From Candidatus Nitrosopumilus sp. (GTDB lineage: Archaea; Thermoproteota; Nitrososphaeria; Nitrososphaerales; Nitrosopumilaceae): a DNA stretch of 32,214 bases. The translations under genes and the position numbers were made by a program. Below, piece after piece: positions 6,164-13,695 of the stretch. The notes under the pieces are model-generated. The model was not told the DNA's origin. It searched no databases and saw only the letters and a program-made list of their open reading frames with translations. How positions within the stretch are numbered: position 1 is the stretch's first letter; the number at the start of each line of letters is the position of its first letter. The stretch covers positions 1 to 32,214 of the forward strand of contig JAJETY010000015.1 of NCBI GenBank assembly GCA_021268355.1, read 5' to 3'.

Positions 6164-7630
6164 ATGAAAATTAAAATTGAAAATTCTCCAAAGAAAACTC
6201 AACTTCTATGTGGATTTGCATTAGAAAAATCAGATAAAGTTTTAGGGTTTCCAAAATTGGATTCAAAAACATCATCGGCTGTAAATCAATCTCTCAAAGA
6301 TATTGACGGTAAATTAGGCAAATTAGTTGTTATTCCAAGTATTGAAAAAAATCAATTTCAGAGAATATTGATTGCAGGAATTGGGAAAAAAGAAGACATT
6401 ACAAAAGATACTTTTAGACAGATTTCAGGCAAAATTGCTCAAAAAGCCCGTGAATTAAAATTAAAAGAATTTTCAATAATCGTCCCACCTACTTTTGTAA
6501 ATGAACAGATTTCTTCAGTGACTCAAATTGTCGAGGGATCAAAGATGGCACTATACAAGTTTGAAAAATTCAAGACTGAAAAAGAGGCAAATTCACCAGA
6601 CATGACAATAATTGTTTCAAAATCAAACAAGGTCACAAAAGCAATAAAATCAGCAGAGATTGTTGCAGATGGTGCAATATTTACAAAAAGTATTGCCAAT
6701 TTACCTCCAAACGAATGTACACCATCAACATTGGCAGATTTTGCAAAAACTATCTCCAAAAATAAAATGACATGTAAAATAATTTCAAAGCCTGAATTGA
6801 AAAAGAAAGGATTCGGTGGAATTACAGCAGTAGGACAAGGAAGTAAAAATGAGCCAAAACTAATCATTTTAGAACATAATCACGGTTCCAAAAATGAAAA
6901 ACCAATTGTACTTGTAGGAAAAGCTGTTACATTTGATACTGGCGGAATTTCATTAAAGCCTGGTGCAAACATGGACGAAATGAAATTTGACAAATGTGGT
7001 GGATGCACAGTTCTTGGAATTATGAAAGCGGTTTCAGAATTAAAGTTACCAGTTAATGTAATAGGAATAATTCCATCTGTCGAAAATATGCCTGGAGGAG
7101 AATCGTATCGACCTGGTGACATTATAAAATTATACAGTGGAAAGACTGCAGAGATTCTCAACACAGATGCAGAAGGAAGATTGATTCTAGCTGATGCATT
7201 AGCATATGGAGAAAAACATTATTCACCAAAAGCAATAATTGATTTTGCAACATTAACTGGTGCTTGCATCATAGCATTAGGAACAAATGTTGCAGGAATG
7301 ATTTCAAATGATGAAAAGTTATCAAAGAAGATTTTTGAATCATCAAAGGAGACTACTGAACAAATTTGGGAGCTTCCACTTAATCAAGAGTTCATGGACA
7401 TGATAAAGTCAGATGTGGCAGATATGAAAAACATGGGTATTGGAAGAGCAGCTGGAACAATTACTGCTGCAGCATTTTTGAGAAATGCAATTGAAGATAC
7501 CCCATGGACACATTTTGATATTGCAGGTGTTGCCTGGACACAGACTGCTACAAAAGAAAAATCATACAATCCAAAAGGAGCAACAGGTTTTGGCGTTAGA
7601 TTGATTCTAGATTATTTACAAAAAATGTAG
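6164..7630 (+). CDS. pepA: Leucyl aminopeptidase (peptidase family M17)
   Basis: The 488-residue product matches M17 aminopeptidases, with a variable N-terminal domain (about 1-160) and a catalytic C-terminal domain. All expected two-metal and catalytic residues can be placed: Lys253 (VGKA), Asp258 (FDTGG), Lys265 (SLKP), Asp276 (KFDKCG), then Asp335, Glu337 and Arg339 in NTDAEGRL. These align one for one with E. coli PepA K270, D275, K282, D293, D353, E355 and R357. The enzyme removes N-terminal residues from peptides, a step in protein turnover; hexamers are usual. No signal peptide is seen, so it is cytosolic. The gene is monocistronic and its stop almost touches the stop of the convergent 42-residue zinc-finger gene. 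Confidence 0.95.
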   Translation: MKIKIENSPKKTQLLCGFALEKSDKVLGFPKLDSKTSSAVNQSLKDIDGKLGKLVVIPSIEKNQFQRILIAGIGKKEDITKDTFRQISGKIAQKARELKLKEFSIIVPPTFVNEQISSVTQIVEGSKMALYKFEKFKTEKEANSPDMTIIVSKSNKVTKAIKSAEIVADGAIFTKSIANLPPNECTPSTLADFAKTISKNKMTCKIISKPELKKKGFGGITAVGQGSKNEPKLIILEHNHGSKNEKPIVLVGKAVTFDTGGISLKPGANMDEMKFDKCGGCTVLGIMKAVSELKLPVNVIGIIPSVENMPGGESYRPGDIIKLYSGKTAEILNTDAEGRLILADALAYGEKHYSPKAIIDFATLTGACIIALGTNVAGMISNDEKLSKKIFESSKETTEQIWELPLNQEFMDMIKSDVADMKNMGIGRAAGTITAAAFLRNAIEDTPWTHFDIAGVAWTQTATKEKSYNPKGATGFGVRLILDYLQKM

Positions 7631-7631
7631 T

Positions 7632-7760
7632 TCAGTAACCTCTACTATTCCTATCAGGTTTTCCGACGTTTGGATTTCTCCAACCGTGTTTTTCCATCAT
7701 ATGATTCATCAATCGAATATCATTATCACACATTTCGCCGCAGACAGAACAGTTTGGCAT
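7632..7760 (-). CDS. 42-residue C2H2-like zinc-finger protein
   Basis: A 43-codon frame on the minus strand starts at ATG (7758-7760) and ends in TGA (7632-7634). The product begins MPNCSVCGEMCDNDIRLMNH and continues MMEKHGWRNPN. It has C4-x2-C7 and H20-x4-H25 with the spacing of a single zinc finger, plus an extra Cys11. The tail is polar and basic. Small one-finger proteins are common in archaea and often bind nucleic acids, but no target can be named. The gene starts 48 bp after the 5S rRNA gene on the same strand, so it could be read through from it. Motif spacing is the evidence; the frame is short. Confidence 0.75.
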   Translation of the reverse strand: MPNCSVCGEMCDNDIRLMNHMMEKHGWRNPNVGKPDRNSRGY

Positions 7761-7808
7761 GAATTATCATGATTAATTTCATTATTAATAGATTGTAAAT
7801 TAGAAAAT

Positions 7809-7921
7809 GCCAGCACTGTTGCTTCCCAAGGGCTCTCGCATCTTAGTAGCACAACAGCGACGTCAGGTTTGACTTCCAAGTTCGGAAAGGGATTGGGTCG
7901 CACCCTAACGCTATGGCCGGC
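7809..7921 (-). rRNA. rrf: 5S ribosomal RNA
   Basis: The minus-strand sequence opens GCCGGCCATAGCG, contains the conserved block ACCCAATCCC...TTCCGAACTTGGAAGT, and closes GTGCTGGC. The two ends pair (GCCGGC with GCTGGC, one G-U) as helix I. The length, about 113 nt, is slightly short of the usual 115-120, so the ends may be a few bases off. No 16S or 23S rRNA gene is nearby, so this 5S gene is unlinked, as known for thaumarchaeota. An AT-rich box around 7945-7954 is about 27 bp upstream of the mature end. Confidence 0.95.
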
Positions 7922-7983
7922 TTGAAACTCATTGTTAAAATCTCAATTATTAACGTAGCGAAACTCAATATGACTTCAAAATA

Positions 7984-7993
7984 GGTATAAAAC
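7984..7993 (+). promoter_or_regulatory. TATA box of the ABCE1-trm5 operon
   Basis: ggtataaaac is a strong TATA box centred about 27 bp before the ATG at 8016. Transcription is expected to start at the ATG itself. The 94-bp gap is shared with the divergent 5S rRNA promoter. Confidence 0.6.
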
Positions 7994-8015
7994 AAAGAGA
8001 TTACCGCTCTAGCAC

Positions 8016-9803
8016 ATGACGCATAGAGTCGCAGTTTTAGATCACGAGCTCTGTCAGCCTAAAAAATGCGGTTTAGAGTGCATAAAATACTGCCCAGTAA
8101 ACAAATCAGGTGCAGATTGTATCGTACTAAATGAAGAGTCAAAAAAAGCCCAAATTGATGAAAATATCTGTAACGGATGTGGAATTTGTGTTAAAGTATG
8201 TCCATTTGATGCAATTACAATTGTCAATTTAGCAAGTGAGTTAGCTACCGATAAAATTCATCAATACGGTCCAAATTCATTTCGACTTTACAAATTGCCA
8301 ACCCCAAAGAAGGGAGAGGTAGTGGGTTTGCTTGGAAGAAACGGTATGGGAAAAAGTACTGTTGTAAACATTCTCTCAGGAAATCTAAAACCAAATCTTG
8401 GAAGATACGAAGATCCGCCTGAATGGGAAGAGATTTTGAAATACTATAGCGGTACAGAATTAAAACAACATTTTGAAAAAATTAAACAAAAACAAATTCG
8501 CGCATCGATTAAACCTCAACAAGTTCATCACATTGCTCAAGCATTTGATGGTACTGGAAAAGAGCTAATAGAAAAATATGATGAAAGAGGAGTGTCAAGG
8601 GAATTAATTAGAGAATTGGGTTTGGAGAACTCTATTGACCAAAGTCTAAAGGAGTTAAGTGGTGGAGAGCTACAAAGAATTGCAGTTGCAGCTGCTGCTT
8701 CTAAAGATACAGAATTTTACTTTTTTGACGAACCATCATCTTACAATGATGTTTTTCAAAGAACCGGAGTTGCAAGAGTCATTCAAAGTCTTGCAAAAAT
8801 TGGAAAAAGCGTCATGGTAGTAGAACACGACTTGACATTACTTGATTTTCTTAGTGATTATATCGAAGTACTTTATGGAGAACCATCTGCCTACGGGATT
8901 GTTTCAAACATTCTTTCAACTAAAGTTGGAATCAATGTTTTTTTGGACGGATATCTACCAAATGAAAATGTAAGGTTCAGAGACAGAGCATTTTCCTTTG
9001 ACGTTTCATCCACATCTACAGATGAATTTCAAGAAGGAAGTGATATTGTAAATTACCCAAAACTGACAAAGAAATATCCGTCATTTTCAGTAGAAATTGA
9101 GCCTGGTCGAGTACGAAAAGGTGAAGTTCTTGGAATTATGGGTGCAAACGCCCTGGGTAAGACAACAATGATGAAAATGATTGCAGGTGTTGAGAAACCT
9201 GACTCAGGAGAGGTTGATAAGAAGATCAAGATTGCATACAAGCCACAATATCTACAAAATGATGTGGATGTAGAAGTTGTCGCAGTACTTGATAAAGCAA
9301 ATGGAAATCCTGTTGAAGGAAGTCTTGAAGAGGAACAGATTCTCGATCCACTGAAAATTAAAAAACTCTACAATAAATCCATAAAAAATCTATCAGGAGG
9401 AGAACTACAAAAAGTAGCAGTTGCATCTTGCCTTTTGCAAAAGGTTGATCTTTATGCTTTAGATGAACCCTCAGCATTTTTAGATGTGGAAGACAGAATT
9501 GCTGTTGCAAAATTCTTACAAAAATTTGTTCGTTCATTTGGAAAGTCAGCAATTGTTATTGACCATGACTTACAGTTGATGGATTTAATTTCAGATAGCA
9601 TGGTAATTTTTGAAGGAGAGTCAAGTGTTGCAGGAAAAGCAACATCACCCCTACCAAAAGCAGATGCAATGAATAGATTCCTAAGATCACTTGATATGTC
9701 ATTTAGAAGAGATGAGAAAAGCCTCAGACCGAGAGTGAATAAACTAGAAAGTAGATTAGATAAAGACCAGAAATCATCTGGAAATTTCTATTACAAGAAT
9801 TGA
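8016..9803 (+). CDS. ABCE1: ABCE1/Rli1 ribosome-recycling ATPase
   Basis: The 595-residue product has the ABCE1 architecture. An N-terminal iron-sulfur domain has two ferredoxin-like Cys sets (C13, C18, C22, C26 and C52, C55, C58, C62 with CP ends), followed by two ABC ATPase domains. Domain 1 shows GRNGMGKST (107-115) and LSGGELQRIAVA; domain 2 shows GANALGKTT and LSGGELQKVAVA. Each signature is followed by a Walker B strand (FFDEPSSY; ALDEPSAF). ABCE1 splits the ribosome after termination, working with the release factor or its Pelota homologue, and is essential in archaea and eukaryotes. Length fits the family (about 590-600). It is the first gene of an operon with a Trm5-type methyltransferase and is probably leaderless. 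Confidence 0.97.
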   Translation: MTHRVAVLDHELCQPKKCGLECIKYCPVNKSGADCIVLNEESKKAQIDENICNGCGICVKVCPFDAITIVNLASELATDKIHQYGPNSFRLYKLPTPKKGEVVGLLGRNGMGKSTVVNILSGNLKPNLGRYEDPPEWEEILKYYSGTELKQHFEKIKQKQIRASIKPQQVHHIAQAFDGTGKELIEKYDERGVSRELIRELGLENSIDQSLKELSGGELQRIAVAAAASKDTEFYFFDEPSSYNDVFQRTGVARVIQSLAKIGKSVMVVEHDLTLLDFLSDYIEVLYGEPSAYGIVSNILSTKVGINVFLDGYLPNENVRFRDRAFSFDVSSTSTDEFQEGSDIVNYPKLTKKYPSFSVEIEPGRVRKGEVLGIMGANALGKTTMMKMIAGVEKPDSGEVDKKIKIAYKPQYLQNDVDVEVVAVLDKANGNPVEGSLEEEQILDPLKIKKLYNKSIKNLSGGELQKVAVASCLLQKVDLYALDEPSAFLDVEDRIAVAKFLQKFVRSFGKSAIVIDHDLQLMDLISDSMVIFEGESSVAGKATSPLPKADAMNRFLRSLDMSFRRDEKSLRPRVNKLESRLDKDQKSSGNFYYKN

Positions 9804-9808
9804 CTCGC

Positions 9809-10636
9809 ATGCTAAAAAGATCACTTGAGAGCGTACTGTCTCCAGAGGAGAGTGAAGAATTAATTTCTGCTTTTGATCAAATTGGAGAAATCATCATTGT
9901 AAGAATTCCAGACTCTCTCCTATCAAAGAAAAAGATTATCGGGGAAGCCCTATTGAATGATGTAAAAATTGTCAGAAGCGTCTTTTATCAAGCATCTGCA
10001 GTAGAGGGTGATTTTCGCACACGTAATCTAGAGGTAATTGCAGGCGAAGACAATACGGAGACAGAATATAGAGAATTTGGCTGTAAATTCGTTGTAGATG
10101 TTGAAAATGCATTTTTTTCACCTAGGTTATCTACTGAAAGAGACAGGATTGCAAACCTGATTCAAGAGGGTGAGGTAATGACTAACATGTTTGCTGGAGT
10201 AGGAATGTTTTCCATAATTGCTGCAAAAAAGAAAAAATGTACAGTGTACAGTCTCGATATCAATCCAGTAGCATCAAAATTGTGTGAAAGAAATATCAAA
10301 CTAAACAAACTAGCAGGGGAAGTAATTTCCATAAACGGAGATTCATCACAAATTATCGATGACAGACTAGTGGATAAATCAGATAGAACATTAATGCTAC
10401 TGCCAGAAAGATCTGATGAATTTTTAGAGTCTGCAATCAAAACAACCAAAGACGGCGGCATAATCCATTATTATTCCCACATACATGCAGATAAAAAAAC
10501 AGATGCAGGAAAACTTTCTGAGGAACATTACTTGCAAGTTACACCAGTAAAATCAGAAATATTGGGTTCAAAAATTGTAAGACCTGTTGGTCCAAGATAT
10601 TATCAGACAGTTGTAGATGTTAAAATTTCAAAATAA
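9809..10636 (+). CDS. Trm5-family tRNA (guanine37-N1)-methyltransferase
   Basis: The 275-residue product is a class I SAM methyltransferase with the Trm5 signature VENAFFSPRLSTER (about 98-111), which precedes the SAM-binding NMFAGVGMF (126-134) and the acidic strand end YSLDINPVA. Trm5 makes m1G37 next to the anticodon, which prevents +1 frameshifting. The N-terminal D1 domain of longer Trm5b proteins seems absent. The usual NLP motif reads LLP (197-199), so the Asn expected in the target-base pocket is Leu. The ATG at 9809 lies 5 bp after the ABCE1 stop; a TTG at 9800 that overlaps the stop is the alternative. Family is confident, exact product less so; a wyosine-pathway variant is possible. 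Confidence 0.8.
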   Translation: MLKRSLESVLSPEESEELISAFDQIGEIIIVRIPDSLLSKKKIIGEALLNDVKIVRSVFYQASAVEGDFRTRNLEVIAGEDNTETEYREFGCKFVVDVENAFFSPRLSTERDRIANLIQEGEVMTNMFAGVGMFSIIAAKKKKCTVYSLDINPVASKLCERNIKLNKLAGEVISINGDSSQIIDDRLVDKSDRTLMLLPERSDEFLESAIKTTKDGGIIHYYSHIHADKKTDAGKLSEEHYLQVTPVKSEILGSKIVRPVGPRYYQTVVDVKISK

Positions 10637-10637
10637 G

Positions 10638-10856
10638 TTAGTCGTCCGAAGTAATTGATGCAGGCGAAGGTTTTGTTGTTGCCATAACATATCCAATCCA
10701 TGCAACAACTCCTAAAATTCCTCCTGCAATCATTAAAACTGATAATTGCAAAACAATTGGACTCCACTCAGACAACATCAACAGGTAGGCATAAAGAAAA
10801 AATCCACCAATGCAAAGAATGAAAATTGTAATTCCCATTCCTTTACGTTTGTCCAT
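10638..10856 (-). CDS. Small two-helix membrane protein, function unknown
   Basis: The 72-residue product begins MDKRKGMG and has two hydrophobic segments, about 8-28 (ITIFILCIGGFFLYAYLLML) and about 34-61, joined by a short loop with Trp and Ser. The C-terminus is polar (TTKPSPASITSDD). With a positive N-terminus both ends should face the cytoplasm. No family or function is recognised. The stop lies one base from the stop of the convergent trm5 gene. A TATA-like run (AATAAATAAC on the minus strand, near 10875-10885) lies about 27 bp before the ATG, arguing for a real, separately transcribed gene. Confidence 0.7.
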   Translation of the reverse strand: MDKRKGMGITIFILCIGGFFLYAYLLMLSEWSPIVLQLSVLMIAGGILGVVAWIGYVMATTKPSPASITSDD

Positions 10857-10893
10857 GGCGGGAAATTTTTTGTGAGTTATTTATTGGTTTTAT

Positions 10894-11391
10894 CTAAGTT
10901 AGCTCTATTGCCATAAGATATGCGTCTTCGCCATCACGATAATAGGCGTTTAATTGTTGTCTAATTACAAATCCAAGTCTTTCATACAATCTTACAGCCT
11001 CAACATTACTGCATCTAACTTCGAGATAGAACTCGTCACATTTTCTCAATTTTACGCCATTTACCGATTCTTCAACTAGTGCTTTTCCAATTCCACGTTT
11101 CCTATAATCATCAAGAACAGCTACTGAAACGACATGGCCTTTCTTTACAAATCCTAGTTTCTTAAAATTTGAAAACCCATATTCTGTTTTACACATTATG
11201 TATCCAACATGTTTTCCACCGATCTCAGCGACAATAAATGCCTCAGGAAGCTCGGCAAGTAGACTTTCATAAAAATAGTCAGAATAATGTTCAGGCAGAG
11301 TTTTTAGATTGATTTCCATGACAGGTATAAGATCGCTTGGTCCGGCACGTCTAATGTTGCAATCACCCAATTGTCTTAGAATTACTTGCAT
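10894..11391 (-). CDS. GNAT N-acetyltransferase (RimI/Ard1-like)
   Basis: The product is a single GNAT domain. It opens with IRRAGPSDLIPVMEINLKTL, a start typical of archaeal Ard1/Naa10-like N-terminal acetyltransferases. The acetyl-CoA motif VAVLDDYRKRGIGKALVEE (R-x-x-G-x-G) and the closing CSNVEAVRLYERLGF are both present. Such enzymes acetylate the N-terminal residue of proteins. Three starts are possible: TTG at 11412, ATG at 11409 and ATG at 11391. The last (165 residues) is preferred because the TATA-like run at 11414-11426 lies about 28 bp upstream of it, as for leaderless genes here; the longer starts would put the start codon inside or next to the box. Confidence 0.85.
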   Translation of the reverse strand: MQVILRQLGDCNIRRAGPSDLIPVMEINLKTLPEHYSDYFYESLLAELPEAFIVAEIGGKHVGYIMCKTEYGFSNFKKLGFVKKGHVVSVAVLDDYRKRGIGKALVEESVNGVKLRKCDEFYLEVRCSNVEAVRLYERLGFVIRQQLNAYYRDGEDAYLMAIELT

Positions 11392-11413
11392 ATTATGAGA
11401 TAAGACCATCAAT

Positions 11414-11426
11414 ATTTAATTTTAAA
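11414..11426 (-). promoter_or_regulatory. TATA-like box of the GNAT gene
   Basis: TTTAAAATTAAAT on the minus strand is centred near 11420, 28-29 bp upstream of the ATG at 11391. Its position decides the start chosen for the acetyltransferase gene. A second box for the divergent M50 gene lies at about 11435-11444 (ccatttaatg). Confidence 0.45.
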
Positions 11427-11464
11427 CCAAAAGACCATTTAATGGAAAGAACCAACTAAAATGA

Positions 11465-12571
11465 ATGGAAGAACATTCTCAAGATGAGATTATTTCTTTA
11501 GTAAATTCAATATTTGATGTAAGTGATTTTATTAAAACAGAATTTTCCATGGAGTTTAGAATAGAGGATTTTGAGTTCAAATCAAAATTTGAGGAGTTAG
11601 CTAGAAAGTTAGAAGGTATGAGTTTTGCATGCAGATTAGAACAAAAAGATGGTGGGAGATTCATCATTATTCAAAAATTTGCTATGAAGAAACAAAGAAG
11701 ATGGATGAAAACTGCATGGACACCTAGAGTGTTGTTTGCAATAGTTGTCGCATTTGTAATGGTTGATGGATACTATAGAACATCGGGTACAAATTCTATT
11801 GTTGAGATTGGAGAACCGCTGGAAATGGCTGCAGTCTATACATTGTCTCTTCTAGGAATTTTAGGAATTCATGAATTAGGACACATCCTTGCAGCAAAAG
11901 TTCATAGATTGAAAACCACATGGCCATACTTTATTCCAGGTTTACCAGTAATAGGAATTCCAACATTTGGTGCATTCATCCAATCAAGAGGATTAACCAT
12001 CAATAGAGAAATTTTATTTGACGTAGCAATTGCAGGACCCATCGCAGGATTAGTTATTGCCGTAATTGTTTCAATTTACGGGGCATATACTGCGCCAATA
12101 ATAGAACCTGAAATTGCTGCAGGACTATTTGAGGAATCGAGATTAGTTGAATGGGAACAAGGTGAACCATTGTTGATGACTGCAAGTCTTGCAATGTTTG
12201 GAAAAGGAGGTTCCGGACACGAAGTAATTATGACGCCAATAATGTTTGCGGCGTGGATTGGATTTCTCATTACGTTTTTGAATTTACTGCCTGCATGGCA
12301 ATTAGATGGCGGACATATGGCAAGAACATTATTGGGTCCAAAACTACACAGATATGCAACTTTTGGTAGCATGGCAATTCTTGTTTTGCTAAATTATTGG
12401 TTAATGGCAATTTTGATTCTAATTATGAGTTCTAGAAATCCAAGTGCAATGCCATTGGATGATATTTCGCCACTTTCACGAAATAGAAAACTAGCTTACA
12501 TTGGAATTATTGGATTGGCAATTCTGTGTGCCCCACTGCCATCAGATTTTTTGCCTAATTTTCTACCTTAG
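11465..12571 (+). CDS. Site-2-type membrane metalloprotease (peptidase family M50)
   Basis: The 368-residue product has a cytosolic N-terminal domain of about 80 residues followed by some seven hydrophobic segments. The zinc site is HELGH (136-140) in a membrane helix, with the distal ligand in NLLPAWQLDGGHMAR (LDG at 280-282). The stretch PGLPVIGIPTFGAFIQSRG between them resembles EGY-type chloroplast and archaeal S2P-like proteases rather than the PDZ-containing RseP type, and no PDZ domain is visible. These enzymes cut substrates inside the membrane, often to release regulators; the substrate here is unknown. A TATA-like run about 26 bp before the ATG supports a leaderless start. The 3' end overlaps the convergent LarA-like gene by 9 bp. 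Confidence 0.9.
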   Translation: MEEHSQDEIISLVNSIFDVSDFIKTEFSMEFRIEDFEFKSKFEELARKLEGMSFACRLEQKDGGRFIIIQKFAMKKQRRWMKTAWTPRVLFAIVVAFVMVDGYYRTSGTNSIVEIGEPLEMAAVYTLSLLGILGIHELGHILAAKVHRLKTTWPYFIPGLPVIGIPTFGAFIQSRGLTINREILFDVAIAGPIAGLVIAVIVSIYGAYTAPIIEPEIAAGLFEESRLVEWEQGEPLLMTASLAMFGKGGSGHEVIMTPIMFAAWIGFLITFLNLLPAWQLDGGHMARTLLGPKLHRYATFGSMAILVLLNYWLMAILILIMSSRNPSAMPLDDISPLSRNRKLAYIGIIGLAILCAPLPSDFLPNFLP

Positions 12572-13645
12572 TAAGAGTCTAGCACCGTCTGTAATCACAG
12601 CAACTTTTTGTCTTGGACCTTGTGTCTTTAGGATATAGTCCATAGAGTATTTTATTCCAGCCAAGGAAATCATGTTTAGTTTCTTTGCATAGAATTCAGG
12701 TAGAATTGAAACTAGACCAATCTGAAAATTCTTTTGAACTTCTGATAGAAACAGAAGATCTTCCATTCCACTGATGTATTTGCTAGGATTTCGTAATTGT
12801 TCCAAAGTTAATCGGTCCTCAATGTACTGTTGAATTGCTTCAGAGCCTAATCCACCTTTACATTCTGCAACTAAAATTGCAAGACCGTCTTTTTTGATAG
12901 CATTAGAACAATTCCATAAAGATGAAAAAGACTTTCCAAGTGTATCATTGCTTGCATCTTTACCAGTACTAATTACCATGGTTTTATGCTGACCAATGTC
13001 CTTGATTGAGTTTGTCTCTAGAATCTTTGTATTAGACATAGTTTCTGATGGATGTCCAATTGCAAAATCAATAATGCCTTGAGAATTTGCAACTATTTCA
13101 ATTCCTTGAATTTCAAAATTGTCAGAAAACTTTTTTGCTTCTTGAAGACTTTCAGGATATTGTCCAGAGACAGGAAGATTTCCTTGTCTTTTTGCATATG
13201 CTGAAAGCATATTGTCTAAACCAAATTTTTTGATTAGTCGAGTGGATATAGTCTCATAACCAAAAAGTCCATCAAATTCCATTTCTCCGAGAAATACAAG
13301 ATTTGAGTTAGAGTTATCAAAATTGTCAAATTCGTTAATTGAGCTACCCTCAGGAAGACCTGCTTTTACTTGATTTAGAATTTTTTTATCAGTGAGAATT
13401 TTTGGAAAAGGTTTTGATTTTTGTTCACATAATGTAAACATGGATGAGATAATTTTCTGAACGGATTTTGAATTATGTAAAACCACTAGTTCCATTGGTT
13501 TTGAATAATCTATGGTGTTTAGTTTTTCATTGATCGCTGAATCATCTAAAACTTTACCATCAGAGTCGATTTTTTGCTCTAAATTCTCTGCCCTAATGTC
13601 CAAAACAACGTCTGTAATACCATAATTTAACCAAATTTCAGGCAT
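12563..13645 (-). CDS. LarA-like (DUF2088-related) protein, catalytic motif apparently lost
   Basis: The 360-residue product resembles lactate racemase LarA mainly in its C-terminal half. The run KKDGLAILVAECKGGLGSE, the LRNPSKY region and the closing QKVAVITDGARLLL match LarA's order of strands and helices. The N-terminal opening (WLNYGITDVVLDIRAENLEQ) also fits. LarA carries a nickel-pincer cofactor bound to a lysine and uses two catalytic histidines, in a region rich in His, Gly and Lys (EPHYFAGFSGG-like). The matching place here reads GEMEFDGLFGYETISTRLI without those residues. It is therefore probably not a racemase. No lar cofactor genes are nearby. It shares a 50-bp divergent promoter region with pyrE. 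Homology is judged by eye and is moderate. Confidence 0.5.
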   Translation of the reverse strand: MPEIWLNYGITDVVLDIRAENLEQKIDSDGKVLDDSAINEKLNTIDYSKPMELVVLHNSKSVQKIISSMFTLCEQKSKPFPKILTDKKILNQVKAGLPEGSSINEFDNFDNSNSNLVFLGEMEFDGLFGYETISTRLIKKFGLDNMLSAYAKRQGNLPVSGQYPESLQEAKKFSDNFEIQGIEIVANSQGIIDFAIGHPSETMSNTKILETNSIKDIGQHKTMVISTGKDASNDTLGKSFSSLWNCSNAIKKDGLAILVAECKGGLGSEAIQQYIEDRLTLEQLRNPSKYISGMEDLLFLSEVQKNFQIGLVSILPEFYAKKLNMISLAGIKYSMDYILKTQGPRQKVAVITDGARLLLR

Positions 13646-13666
13646 AATTCAATCAGAATACAAACC

Positions 13667-13675
13667 AAAATAAAT
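13667..13675. promoter_or_regulatory. Single AT-rich box shared by two divergent genes
   Basis: The run aaaataaat sits midway between the start codons of the LarA-like gene (13645, minus) and pyrE (13696, plus), about 26 bp from each. It is the only TATA-like sequence placed correctly for either gene in the 50-bp gap. Confidence 0.5.
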
Positions 13676-13695
13676 CCAGTGTAGTTAATTTTGGT

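Noticed and set aside
7709-7903. A 64-codon frame on the minus strand across the 5S rRNA region.
   Set aside because: It overlaps the 5S rRNA gene and the zinc-finger gene in another frame, and the predicted protein has no motif.
11392-11412. Longer starts (TTG 11412, ATG 11409) for the GNAT gene.
   Set aside because: They would begin next to the only TATA-like box. The third start at 11391 fits the spacing seen elsewhere.
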